From positions 1 through 32,807 of the IMG/VR virus record IMGVR_UViG_3300025897_000040: a stretch of DNA of 32,807 nucleotides. One strand, written 5' to 3'. The notes beneath the pieces were generated by a model. The model saw only the letters and a list, made by a program, of their open reading frames with translations, was not told the origin of the DNA and made no database searches. The position numbers were made by a program, and so were the translations under genes. Positions within the stretch are counted from its first letter, which is position 1, and every line of letters begins with the position of its first letter. Shown here piece after piece: positions 1 through 7,049 of the stretch. Origin of the DNA: a virus.

Positions 1-384
1 TTTACCGAATGCTTTTCCTGCTTCTGATATACCGAATGCACCAAGTGTCACTACAACAAATGATGTGTAGATTGTTTCTGATACCTTTAAGTCCATATCC
101 CATACTAGTGCAGTGACTAAGTCAGTCATACCAAACACTACCATTAAGAAGAAAGAAATAAACCCGATGATTGCTTTTTCATTCAAGTCATTATCATCTA
201 AAAACAAATCCATAAACTTTCGTTTAGGTGGTTCGAGACCACGTTTTGCTTTGATAGCATCTTCTTTCATCTCTTTGATGACATCTTCCTGTTCATCAAG
301 TTTCTCGATAAGTGCCATATACTTATCTAAGTCAATTTCGACCTCATTACTGGACTGGTCTTTATATTCTTTTTCGTCTGCCAT
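1..384 (-). CDS. Small two-helix membrane protein, holin-like candidate (C-terminus cut by window edge)
   Basis: Read by hand on the minus strand. The ATG is at 384, preceded by AAAGGA about 8 bases upstream, and the frame stays open for 128 codons to the left edge, so the C-terminus is missing. Residues 1-55 are acidic and lysine-rich (start MADEKEYKDQ), probably helical and cytoplasmic. Two hydrophobic segments follow, about residues 73-95 (core IIGFISFFLMVVFGM) and 103-122 (core SFVVVTLGAFGI). This charged-tail, two-helix plan fits a holin or another small inner-membrane phage protein, but I recognise no family signature, so holin is only an inference. It is the last visible gene of the leftward late unit and follows the gp51-position reading frame by 43 bases. 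The opposite-strand frame over the same bases has no coding character. Confidence 0.7.
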   Translation of the reverse strand, partial: MADEKEYKDQSSNEVEIDLDKYMALIEKLDEQEDVIKEMKEDAIKAKRGLEPPKRKFMDLFLDDNDLNEKAIIGFISFFLMVVFGMTDLVTALVWDMDLKVSETIYTSFVVVTLGAFGISEAGKAFGK

Positions 385-427
385 TGTTCTATCCTTTAAT
401 TATATTAAAAAATCACTTTGTGCATAA

Positions 428-613
428 CTAAGACTTTCTTTTTTCCTGCCTCATCTTCTCTTCTTCTAACCAGTTGAGAAGAAGTTTTACGTAAATCTCT
501 CTCTCCCAAGGTATCATTCTGTCTAACTCTGTTAATGAATACTTGTGGTGTTGCATTAACTGAAAATTAGTATTATAATAGTTTATTAAACTCTCGTGAG
601 AAAGAGATATTAA
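428..613 (-). CDS. gp51-position peptide, probably made as a -1 frameshift extension of the gp26-like protein
   Basis: This frame opens at the T8 run ending the gp26-like gene and stops at TAG (428-430). Read by -1 slippage it adds 61 residues, giving a fusion of about 295 aa. The extension contains YYNTNFQLMQHHKYSLTEL followed by DRMIPWEREIYVKLL and a charged end. No ATG, GTG or TTG occurs in this frame between the slip site and an ATG at 556-554. Starting there would discard the NYYNTNFQL part, which looks like real coding sequence. The HxYSLTEL and PWEREIYV motifs resemble, from memory, the short peptide after gp26 in marine T4-like phages, at the position of T4 gene 51 (hub assembly). Independent initiation at 556 (42 aa) remains possible because no Shine-Dalgarno sequence decides it. 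Confidence 0.72.
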   Translation of the reverse strand, partial: LISLSHESLINYYNTNFQLMQHHKYSLTELDRMIPWEREIYVKLLLNWLEEEKMRQEKRKS

Positions 614-1314
614 AAAAAACTTTGTAACCCCTTTAGTGTTGTTTCATTTACAGCACCACAAGTGTCACACTTGTATTTAACATCCTTTGCAACTGATGGA
701 AGAGATTCAAAGAACTCATTCAACCCATCTAACTGTTCTAGTGTTAAATTCTCTACAAACTCTCTCAACTCGCTGTCAGGAATTTCACTTGTGTTATAAA
801 CACTTTCTTCATCGAAGATTGTATCAATTCCTTTCATCAATAACTCTATAAGTTTCTCGTTCTCATCTGTCATCGATTCTGCTTTTGCAAGTTCGGATGT
901 ATTAGGAAACTTAAGTGTTACACCTAGTGTTTCACTAAGCATAATCTTGGAGTCTACTTCCGAGGGTTTAACAATTTCAACACTAGTCAAGTCAACTTTC
1001 GTAGTACCTGTTCCCTCACATCCTTCTTCACCACAATAAAATGATACATCAACACTCTCACCAACCGACTTTGCACGAATATTTAAAAACAAATACTCCA
1101 AGTCATATATTGGAAGTGTCATTGTATCTACTGCACCATCGGTCACTGCATTTACTAAGTTCTTAACAGCATCTAAAATTTCGTTATTATCAGAACTCTC
1201 TTTTGCAATTAAAAGATACTTCTGTTCTTTAACAAGAAACGGTCTGAATGTTACTTCTCGACCATCACTTAATCTGCACTTAAACTTAGGTGCATTTTGG
1301 ATTGGTAATCCCAT
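610..1314 (-). CDS. gp26: gp26-like baseplate/tail assembly protein
   Basis: A 234-aa protein of the T4 gp26 type. The N-terminal part carries the family-like stretch VTFRPFLVKEQKYLLIAKES (residues 21-40), followed by an alpha-helical region. Two cysteine pairs, C94/C99 and C216/C219 (KCDTCG), could bind one zinc ion, which is an inference. T4 gp26 (208 aa) is classed as a baseplate hub assembly factor; its exact place in the mature baseplate is uncertain, and a chaperone role is plausible. The start ATG at 1314 has GGAG 8 bases upstream, inside the 16-base gap after the gp54-like gene. The gene ends in a U8 run that permits a -1 shift into the next frame. This gives a short and a long product, as in lambda G/GT tail chaperones. 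Confidence 0.8.
   Translation of the reverse strand: MGLPIQNAPKFKCRLSDGREVTFRPFLVKEQKYLLIAKESSDNNEILDAVKNLVNAVTDGAVDTMTLPIYDLEYLFLNIRAKSVGESVDVSFYCGEEGCEGTGTTKVDLTSVEIVKPSEVDSKIMLSETLGVTLKFPNTSELAKAESMTDENEKLIELLMKGIDTIFDEESVYNTSEIPDSELREFVENLTLEQLDGLNEFFESLPSVAKDVKYKCDTCGAVNETTLKGLQSFF
612..619 (-). other. U8 slippery run, candidate programmed -1 frameshift site
   Basis: The last zero-frame codons of the gp26-like gene are AGT TTT TTT TAA, so a T TTT TTT heptamer lies directly before the stop. After a -1 slip the next codons are TTA ATA TCT, and the frame stays open to 428. Both slipped codons re-pair perfectly. The zero-frame stop immediately 3' of the slip site would favour pausing. Only a weak local hairpin (CTCT pairing with AGAG) is visible downstream. 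A homopolymer length error is the main alternative. Confidence 0.65.
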
Positions 1315-1330
1315 ACTTTACTCCATTATA

Positions 1331-2044
1331 TTAAGGGCCAATTATTGACCCAATTTGACTCAACCTACCGTCAAGTCTAGACAGTCTATCAAAAAAACTT
1401 GATGAACCATTTCTATCTGCAAGTTTCCCTACATCTAAAAGAATATCTAATACTCTTCTACCTCTATTTATAAGTCCACCCGATGATGTATCTGCAACAT
1501 ATTTTGTTTTAAATGACCTGAATGAAATAGTACAAGTGAATCTCATTACATCATCTCTAGTACCTGAATTTAATTCCATAGGTGCAAACGAAATAGGAAA
1601 CGCTTCCATCAATTCATATTCCATTGCTTGTTTCCCATTCATTCTCAATTGTCTTATATTGATTGTTCCAACATAATCCGATAAGTATGAAAACTTAGGA
1701 TTTGTTGATGCACCAAGACCTTCGTCTATAGCACTTGCAGCTCCACTGTAGATGGTTTCCATCCACGCATCTATTAAAATTCTATCAGTAAAGGATGAGT
1801 CACATAAGAATGTGAACTCTACATTACCTGAATCGTGATTAAGTTGGAAGGGTAGGTTTCGTGTTGGCCCATATTCTGAGAATTGGGATGTCTCTATTTG
1901 TCTTCCTGGCAAAGAACAGGATTCAACTCTAAGTCCTTCCCAGTTTAAACCGAGTTGAGGACAGAAGAAATCTGCTTCGAACCTATTAGGTCTTGCACCG
2001 TTGTCAAAACTACTTTTAAATTTTTCTATATCTAAGTTACTCAT
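1331..2044 (-). CDS. Tail-tube-fold protein, baseplate tail-tube initiator (gp54-type)
   Basis: A 237-aa protein with the signature of tail-tube-fold proteins: NRFEADFFCP near residue 21, VESCSLPGRQIETSQF and YGPTRNLPFQL (about 41-68), then VEFTFLCDSSF and a WMETIYSG segment. A late YELMEAFPISFAPMEL strand is followed by MRFTCTISFRSFKT. The order is that of the tube domain in T4 gp54/gp19, which stacks into the hollow inner tube. I favour the initiator (gp54) over the major tube protein because it sits with gp26- and gp4-like genes rather than beside a sheath gene. The residues after about 190 look like a flexible helical tail. Its ATG shares one base with the stop of the upstream gene (TAATG), with AAGGG upstream, so translation is probably coupled. 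Confidence 0.7.
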   Translation of the reverse strand: MSNLDIEKFKSSFDNGARPNRFEADFFCPQLGLNWEGLRVESCSLPGRQIETSQFSEYGPTRNLPFQLNHDSGNVEFTFLCDSSFTDRILIDAWMETIYSGAASAIDEGLGASTNPKFSYLSDYVGTINIRQLRMNGKQAMEYELMEAFPISFAPMELNSGTRDDVMRFTCTISFRSFKTKYVADTSSGGLINRGRRVLDILLDVGKLADRNGSSSFFDRLSRLDGRLSQIGSIIGP

Positions 2045-2622
2045 TAGAATTTCCCTTTGCTATCTGCATATACTGTATTGGCATTAATATTAAATTGTTG
2101 AAGAGGTAACATAGAAACCACATCCCAATGTTCGGGTAATATTCTAACTATTCGACTTTCTATATGTGTCCATAAGTATTTTTTGACACAAGGTTTACCG
2201 TATTTCAATTCTGATATCTTCATTAATAATTCATATGTTATGTTAAATTTTGCACCTTCTTCTAGTTCGTCATCATTACTAAGTTTGTACAATTCCTCTA
2301 AAAACCTTGCACGAAAACGAGGTGGTATGTAATGTAAGTTTAATCCAATACATCCTTTAAAACTTTTTTCGATAAGAATCATAACAGGAAACTTATCGTA
2401 ATACGGTAAAACATCTTTGTACTTTGCATCATACATATACATAAACATCTCACCTGTTCTCATATCAGAAGGTAAAGCAGTATCGCCTTGACTTCTAAGA
2501 ATGTCTTCTTGTTTTACTCTTATGTTTCTTAGGTTTTTTCTAAACCACTGTAAACTCTCATCAGTCTTCTCTTCAAATTCTGATGGCAATAGATTATCAT
2601 ATTGTTCAAATAAACCCGACAT
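2044..2622 (-). CDS. Conserved T4-like phage protein of unknown function, 192 aa
   Basis: I do not recognise a named function. The segment MFMYMYDAKYKDVLPYYDKF followed by PVMILIEKSFKGCIGLNLHY and IPPRFRARFLEEL (about residues 59-112) resembles conserved hypothetical proteins encoded near tail genes in T4-like phages. The length and the aromatic-rich middle suggest a compact soluble or virion-associated protein. The C-terminus (YGKPCVKKYLWTHIESRIVR, then a Q/N-rich end) is basic. A CATAAATA late-promoter box ends 8 bases before the start codon, so this gene may begin its own transcript with almost no leader. The stop codon overlaps the next ATG by one base. Its position between the unknown 274-aa gene and the gp54-type gene suggests a tail role by context only. 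Confidence 0.75.
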   Translation of the reverse strand: MSGLFEQYDNLLPSEFEEKTDESLQWFRKNLRNIRVKQEDILRSQGDTALPSDMRTGEMFMYMYDAKYKDVLPYYDKFPVMILIEKSFKGCIGLNLHYIPPRFRARFLEELYKLSNDDELEEGAKFNITYELLMKISELKYGKPCVKKYLWTHIESRIVRILPEHWDVVSMLPLQQFNINANTVYADSKGKF

Positions 2623-2629
2623 TATACTT

Positions 2630-2637
2630 TATTTATG
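2630..2637 (-). promoter_or_regulatory. Late promoter box CATAAATA (minus strand)
   Basis: The minus strand reads CATAAATA from 2637 to 2630, one mismatch from the T4 late consensus TATAAATA. It lies in the 16-base gap between the 274-aa and 192-aa genes. In T4 the box covers about -13 to -6, which places the predicted start near 2624, two bases before the ATG at 2622. Confidence 0.55.
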
Positions 2638-2638
2638 A

Positions 2639-3463
2639 TTATTTAATGTAAATTCTTAGGTTATCTGTATTAATCTCATTTATATTTGGATGAAAATCGT
2701 AAAGGGACAATAAGTCGTCTTCTTTGAGTATTGTTTTTGCTTGGATGTGAACATTACTTGTTTCATCGTCACTGAAATAGTCTTGTATGTCGGGAGAACA
2801 TTCACCTATTAGGTATGGTTTCTTACCACCAAACATATCATACACTCTCCTATTCAGATTGTAGTATTCAGGTCTATCTTCACCCACGTGGAACTCAATA
2901 ACTTTTTTATGTTCTTCATTACATATCGCAACGTGTAAGTTCAACTTCTTTTCTAAAAGTGATAAGAAGGGTGTCGACCATTCTTCAAATGATAATGCAG
3001 GTGCATCAATCATATCTTGACTATCCCAAACAATAAACTTGTGTTGCATATCTTTAAGATGAAGTAGTACTGATTCACGGAATGAGCCTGGATGTACCCA
3101 CCACTTAGGGGTTCCCTGTTTAGTATGTATGCAAGCTTGAGGTATTGAATAGAACCCATTTGTCTTTGCTTCATTGATTAAATATATAAACTTAACTGCG
3201 TGGAAGGAAAGGTTATCAGGAACATTAGACATCTTTTCTTTGAAGGTCTCTTTAGTAACTGGTTCAGTATCTAAATTGAGGAGTAACCCTTTAATATAAC
3301 TTGACCATCTTTTAGTTTGCACTAAGTCGTACTTGTTTACTGCATCATCTAGTGTTATGATTTTTGGTGGTGCGATTTTAGACATCTCTTCAAAGTCTTT
3401 TCTAAGACGAGTTATCCCCTCTTCATCTATCTCATATTCTGCTGTATTAATGTTGTATATCAT
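2639..3463 (-). CDS. Unknown 274-aa protein downstream of kdsB
   Basis: No family is recognised. The protein is soluble by appearance, with no signal peptide or membrane helix. Visible landmarks are an N-terminal helical part with RLRKDFEEMSKIAPPKIITL, a central TPKWWVHPGSFRESVLLHL segment (about residues 122-140) followed by FIVWDSQDMID, and an acidic C-terminal third with DIQDYFSDDETSN. The ATG at 3463 overlaps the end of kdsB by 17 bases and has GGAG 11 bases upstream, so it is probably co-translated with kdsB and may belong to the same envelope-sugar cassette. That is inference from context. Alternatively it is an unrelated phage gene that happens to separate the cassette from the tail genes. 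Confidence 0.7.
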   Translation of the reverse strand: MIYNINTAEYEIDEEGITRLRKDFEEMSKIAPPKIITLDDAVNKYDLVQTKRWSSYIKGLLLNLDTEPVTKETFKEKMSNVPDNLSFHAVKFIYLINEAKTNGFYSIPQACIHTKQGTPKWWVHPGSFRESVLLHLKDMQHKFIVWDSQDMIDAPALSFEEWSTPFLSLLEKKLNLHVAICNEEHKKVIEFHVGEDRPEYYNLNRRVYDMFGGKKPYLIGECSPDIQDYFSDDETSNVHIQAKTILKEDDLLSLYDFHPNINEINTDNLRIYIK

Positions 3464-4193
3464 TTAAATAATTCTCCACTGATTTTATGTCGTTAGGTGT
3501 ATCTACAGACAAACCCACATCGTTAACTTCTACCATCTTAACCTTATAACCGTTCTCTACAAATCTTAACATCTCTACCGATTCACTTCTCTCCAAATCT
3601 CTAACTGGAAGTGTAGGGAAGAGTTTTAAGAACTCTTTATCAAATGCATAAAGTCCCAATTGTTGTTTGATAGGTGTTGTATCTTTTTGATAATATGGTA
3701 TACTAAGTCGTGAATAATATAATGCATTATTGGATGAATCTGTTACTACTTTGACAACATTCTTATCGTATAATTTGTGCCACTTACCTGATTCAGATAA
3801 CTCTACATATGCATTTGTGACACTACTTAGTGTATGAGTCTCTATTAACTTATCAATTGCATCAGGGTCAATCAGGGGTTCGTCACCTTGAATGTTAACA
3901 TATACCTTTGCATCAAGTGTATCAAGTGTAAGTGCAATTCGGTCAGTTCCCGTTTTTACATCGTCATCTATCCTGATTACATTCAGGTTATTGTCATTAC
4001 AGTAGTTCTCAATTCGGTCATCATCCGTAACCACGTAGACTTCGTCTAGTTTCTTCGACATCGATGCTTGGGTATAGACTCGTTTAATCATAGGGACACC
4101 ATTAATCATTGCAAGGGGTTTACCCTCGAATCTAGTTGAACCCCAACGGGAAGGTATTAGACCGACTGTATTGATTTTGCTTTGTTCCAGCAT
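3447..4193 (-). CDS. kdsB: 3-deoxy-manno-octulosonate cytidylyltransferase (CMP-Kdo synthetase)
   Basis: KdsB couples Kdo to CTP, giving CMP-Kdo and pyrophosphate; CMP-Kdo is the activated sugar used for the lipopolysaccharide inner core in the cytoplasm. The 248-aa length matches the family. The nucleotide-binding N-terminus reads GLIPSRWGSTRFEGKPL (residues 11-27). TGTDR (81-85) matches the family SGTDR, IQGDEPLI (101-108) holds the metal-binding aspartate, and a late VDTPNDI matches the second acidic metal site. The chosen ATG at 4193 overlaps the HAD gene by 37 bases and has GAGGT just upstream. Such genes are carried by some marine T4-like phages with other sugar genes. A related sugar acid such as an amino-Kdo could be the real substrate. 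Confidence 0.92.
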   Translation of the reverse strand: MLEQSKINTVGLIPSRWGSTRFEGKPLAMINGVPMIKRVYTQASMSKKLDEVYVVTDDDRIENYCNDNNLNVIRIDDDVKTGTDRIALTLDTLDAKVYVNIQGDEPLIDPDAIDKLIETHTLSSVTNAYVELSESGKWHKLYDKNVVKVVTDSSNNALYYSRLSIPYYQKDTTPIKQQLGLYAFDKEFLKLFPTLPVRDLERSESVEMLRFVENGYKVKMVEVNDVGLSVDTPNDIKSVENYLNDIQH

Positions 4194-4735
4194 TCTACCT
4201 CACCGTATCCATATTCTGCGTGTATAAAATCCACACCTGATGCATCTGCACATTCTTTGTCTACTATCATATCTCCGACATACACTGCATCTTTCGGACT
4301 TGTATTACAATGTGCAAGAGTATATAGTAGTTGGTCGGGTGAGGGTTTACCTCTTAGACCTTCAGTAGGACAACAGATAAAATCAAACTCAACATCTAAC
4401 TTAGATAAGATGTCGTGTGTCCTATCCTTGTGTTTGGATGTGACGACTGCAAGTTTCTTTCCTTGTGACTTAAGATGTTGCAAGTGTTCTTCTACACCAT
4501 CGTAAAACTTAATCAACTTACTATTCTTTGAAGAGAACTGATTGTAGTTTCTCATCAATTCATCTTGGTCGGTAAGTATACCCATCTCAGTCAGTATGTC
4601 TTTAAAGGGTTTACCAATAAGTTTGAAGTAATCATTGAAATCTCTACCAGTGTTAAGAGAGTCGAATGATTTTCTCATATTATCTTCGGAATCAATTAAG
4701 ACTCCGTCTAAATCAAATACGTATAATGTTTTCAT
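4157..4735 (-). CDS. HAD-superfamily phosphatase paired with kdsB
   Basis: A 192-aa haloacid-dehalogenase-type hydrolase with all four motifs: DLDGVLIDSE (nucleophile D8, acid/base D10), VVTS (T99), K130 in RGKPSPD, and the metal loop VGDMIVDKECAD (D155, D159). The DGVLIDSE form and the helical stretch at about residues 16-75 indicate a C1 cap, as in phosphoglycolate or beta-phosphoglucomutase-type enzymes. KdsC, the Kdo-8-phosphate phosphatase, is cap-less. The 37-base overlap with kdsB still suggests action on the same pathway, perhaps dephosphorylating the sugar-acid phosphate before CMP activation. The start overlaps the gp4 stop (ATGA) with only a weak AAAGAA upstream, so expression is probably coupled to gp4. 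Confidence 0.85.
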   Translation of the reverse strand: MKTLYVFDLDGVLIDSEDNMRKSFDSLNTGRDFNDYFKLIGKPFKDILTEMGILTDQDELMRNYNQFSSKNSKLIKFYDGVEEHLQHLKSQGKKLAVVTSKHKDRTHDILSKLDVEFDFICCPTEGLRGKPSPDQLLYTLAHCNTSPKDAVYVGDMIVDKECADASGVDFIHAEYGYGEVECWNKAKSIQSV

Positions 4736-5178
4736 TTCTTTTTATTTGGTAATAGGTGTTCTTCTGTAAGAATCCTAAATCCATATTTCCTATCTTTACA
4801 GTACTCTTCTGCTGCTTTGAACTTTGCTTGGTTAACAGCATAGGTTGCAATCTCATTTAAGTACCTTTTTGTTTTTCGTTTCTGTTCTTTTGGTGGTAAT
4901 GTTTGTCGTTTGGGTTTAACTTCTATAATTTCACGAAGAGTTTTACCATTTGAGTTGACATACTTGATATAAAAATCAGGAAAATACCTATGTACTCTCT
5001 TATCGATGGGAGAACGATACGGTATTATGATTTCTTCGCTACCCCATTCTATGATTGATGGGTTATTATCGCAATAACTCATAAACTTTCGCTCCCATAA
5101 TGACCGATAATAGATTTTTGTTGGGTCACCTTTGTACTTTTTATAGTTCTTCGGTTTAAACTTACCACTGTATGACAT
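4732..5178 (-). CDS. gp4: Head completion nuclease (T4 gp4)
   Basis: A 148-aa protein, close to the 150 aa of T4 gp4 (gp50/65), which finishes DNA-filled heads before tail joining. Shared features are FKPKNYKKYKGDPTKIYYRS at the start, the SLWERKF and EWGSEEIIIPY segments, RYFPDFYIKY, and IIEVKPKRQ. They outline a TnsA-like PD-(D/E)xK nuclease fold with candidate catalytic residues E29, D68, E86 and K88. It is the first gene of the leftward unit, and its start codon overlaps the rightward promoter box. The leftward late promoter TATAAATA lies at 5210-5203, and a weak AAAGAG is the only ribosome-site-like sequence. Confidence 0.9.
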   Translation of the reverse strand: MSYSGKFKPKNYKKYKGDPTKIYYRSLWERKFMSYCDNNPSIIEWGSEEIIIPYRSPIDKRVHRYFPDFYIKYVNSNGKTLREIIEVKPKRQTLPPKEQKRKTKRYLNEIATYAVNQAKFKAAEEYCKDRKYGFRILTEEHLLPNKKK

Positions 5179-5183
5179 AAATA
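5176..5183 (+). promoter_or_regulatory. Late promoter box CATAAATA for the rightward unit
   Basis: CATAAATA on the plus strand, one mismatch from the T4 late consensus. It overlaps the complement of the gp4 start codon (5176-5178). The predicted start is near 5189, about 21 bases before the gp48-type ATG, and it leaves the TTTAGGA ribosome site inside the leader. Confidence 0.65.
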
Positions 5184-5202
5184 ACTGTAAACTCTTTAGG
5201 AT

Positions 5203-5210
5203 TATTTATA
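5203..5210 (-). promoter_or_regulatory. Late promoter box TATAAATA for the leftward unit
   Basis: A perfect T4-late consensus on the minus strand from 5210 to 5203. It includes the first base of the start codon of the opposing gp48-type gene. The predicted transcript start is near 5197, giving a leader of about 19 bases before the gp4 ATG at 5178. Confidence 0.75.
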
Positions 5211-6334
5211 TGTCAGTAATTGATAAAATTTTAAACAAGGTAAACAAAGCCAAATCTGCAATCAATTCCATCAAAGGAATACAAAGTAAAATTAAAAGTC
5301 TCAACTATAACTCAGTTATAGATGCTTTGGGAGAAGAAGCACGGGAAGCAAGAGATAGTCTTAACGAAAGACGACAAGATTTGGAACGACAAATACAAAA
5401 CTCATCTTCAAGTAAGGGGTTTAGTAAGAAAAGTCCAGCAACTAAGTTTGTTGACCTACAATATCCCGACCAAGATTTAGATAACTGGTTGGTGTTTACA
5501 ACTAGACCTAGAAAATCACGAGAAGGTAAAGAAGGTACAGTAAGAAGTGGTCGAAATAAAAACCTTTTATCAAGTGAAGAACAAGTTGAAATTAAATTGT
5601 ATATCCCCGATTCATTAATCTCTCAGTCTAATGTTTCATATAAATCACAAGGTATCAGTGCTGCTAAAAGAGGTGTTGCAGACATTATCAGTAAAGTAGG
5701 AAATGGTATTAAAGGTGATGCAATGGAAGCATTCGGTCAAGAATCTGTATCTGCAGTTGCAAGTGGTCTTATCAAGGGAATGGATAAACTAACAGGTGGA
5801 TTTACTAACGTATCAAGAGGTCGTGCAATCAACCCTATGCAAGAACAACTACTAGATGGTGTTGGATTTAGGTCGTTTAACTTTACATATGACTTTTATC
5901 CAAAATCTAGAAAGGAAGCAGATGCAGTTAACAGAATTATTTTTGCATTTAGAACTGCAATGCTACCTGATACATTTGCAGCAGAAGATGGAGGTGGAGT
6001 AGAAAACTTCTTTAATATGCCAAACATCTTTGATGTAGAGTTCGATGGGCCAATTGCAGAAAAGGTTGACGGATTCCTTCCTATGGTATGTGCAAAATGT
6101 GATGTTGACCATACAGGTGGTCAAAAGTTTTCAACATTCATTGACGGTCAACCAATTAAAAGTACTATAACAATGGAGTTTTTAGAAATCAAAATTCTAA
6201 CACAAGAAAATTACTTATCAATCAGTCCATTTAAAGATTCTTTATCGGACTTCAATGTTGATTATTCAAACCAAGACATTGAACAAAATAGTAGTATACT
6301 TGATGAAGTTCGTAACGATGGAACAGGAGGGTAA
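5210..6334 (+). CDS. gp48: Baseplate tail-tube cap (gp48-type)
   Basis: A 374-aa protein, near the 364 aa of T4 gp48, which sits on the hub with gp54 and nucleates the tail tube. The first 70 residues are a charged helical segment (QSKIKSLNYN, then ARDSLNERRQDLERQIQ). The core has IKLYIPDSLISQSNVSYKSQ, a small-residue-rich helix-like region (about 145-200), and then the tube-domain signature FRSFNFTYDFYPKSRKEADA, followed by AFRTAMLP and a late STITMEFLEIKIL strand. gp48 and gp54 share this fold, so the name could be exchanged with the smaller tube-fold protein at 1331-2044; order and length favour gp48 here. TTTAGGA is 8 bases before the ATG. Confidence 0.78.
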   Translation: MSVIDKILNKVNKAKSAINSIKGIQSKIKSLNYNSVIDALGEEAREARDSLNERRQDLERQIQNSSSSKGFSKKSPATKFVDLQYPDQDLDNWLVFTTRPRKSREGKEGTVRSGRNKNLLSSEEQVEIKLYIPDSLISQSNVSYKSQGISAAKRGVADIISKVGNGIKGDAMEAFGQESVSAVASGLIKGMDKLTGGFTNVSRGRAINPMQEQLLDGVGFRSFNFTYDFYPKSRKEADAVNRIIFAFRTAMLPDTFAAEDGGGVENFFNMPNIFDVEFDGPIAEKVDGFLPMVCAKCDVDHTGGQKFSTFIDGQPIKSTITMEFLEIKILTQENYLSISPFKDSLSDFNVDYSNQDIEQNSSILDEVRNDGTGG

Positions 6335-6336
6335 TT

Positions 6337-7047
6337 ATGTCACAAGAATTATTTAAAAATTTTCCGAAGATTGGTTATAAATTAGAGAATGGTAAGTTCA
6401 TTACAATTAGAGATTTCTTTAGAAAGTCTGCTATTGATGTAAAATCATTAGACAATATCATAAGTTATGAGTACTATGAACTAGAAGACGGAGAACGACC
6501 TGATATTGTTGCATCTAAAGTATACGGTAATAGTGATTTACATTGGACATTATTTCTTGTAAATGAATTTATGAACTACAATGATTGGTATAAAGATACA
6601 GAAACATTTGATGCATATATAAATGACAAATACCCAGGCCAGTTTTTAACTGTAACAAGCAACAGTAGTATTATAAGTCAAACTAATAAATTCTTATTAG
6701 GAGAAAAGGTATCATCAGAACAAGGTTCGGGTAATGTATTAATGTTACAACCTACATATAATAGACTTGGTGTAACTAGTAGTGATTGGATAACTGATGA
6801 TACTATTACAGGTCAGTCTAGTGGTAAGTCCTTTGTTATAGAAAGTGCTATTGAAATGAAAGATGGTGTTTCGTACTATAAAGATGCTGATGGATTTAAA
6901 CACAACTACTTCATCAATGGTTCTACACAAATTAGTAACTTAGAACACGAGATAGAACATAACGAGGAGAAACGAAACATCAAAATCATCAAACCAAATC
7001 TAATCACTAAGGTAGTAGATGAGTTTGAAAGATTGATGTCTAATTAA
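6337..7047 (+). CDS. gp53: Baseplate wedge subunit gp53 with an inserted beta module
   Basis: A 236-aa homologue of T4 gp53 (196 aa), the wedge protein that closes the wedge and starts wedge-hub joining. Family features are IISYEYYELEDGERPDIVAS, the KVYGNSDLHWTLFLVNEFMN segment (about residues 67-86), and the C-terminal EEKRNIKIIKPNLITKVVDE helix. Between about residues 119 and 172 it carries a beta-rich stretch starting LGEKVSSEQGSGNV and ending ITGQSSGKSFVIES. This stretch is absent, as I recall it, from T4 gp53 and resembles modules in other baseplate proteins of this phage. A strong AGGAGG site 7 bases upstream decides the start. It follows the gp48-type stop by two bases. Confidence 0.85.
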   Translation: MSQELFKNFPKIGYKLENGKFITIRDFFRKSAIDVKSLDNIISYEYYELEDGERPDIVASKVYGNSDLHWTLFLVNEFMNYNDWYKDTETFDAYINDKYPGQFLTVTSNSSIISQTNKFLLGEKVSSEQGSGNVLMLQPTYNRLGVTSSDWITDDTITGQSSGKSFVIESAIEMKDGVSYYKDADGFKHNYFINGSTQISNLEHEIEHNEEKRNIKIIKPNLITKVVDEFERLMSN

Positions 7048-7049
7048 TA

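Noticed and set aside
113-427. Plus-strand open frame of 104 codons over the left-edge gene
   Set aside because: Its product is Ser/Ile-rich low-complexity sequence, while the minus strand carries a gene with a good ribosome site and two clear membrane segments.
6610-6625. TATAAATG inside gp53 as a late promoter
   Set aside because: It mismatches the final position of the box, is inside a gene, and has no gene start nearby.
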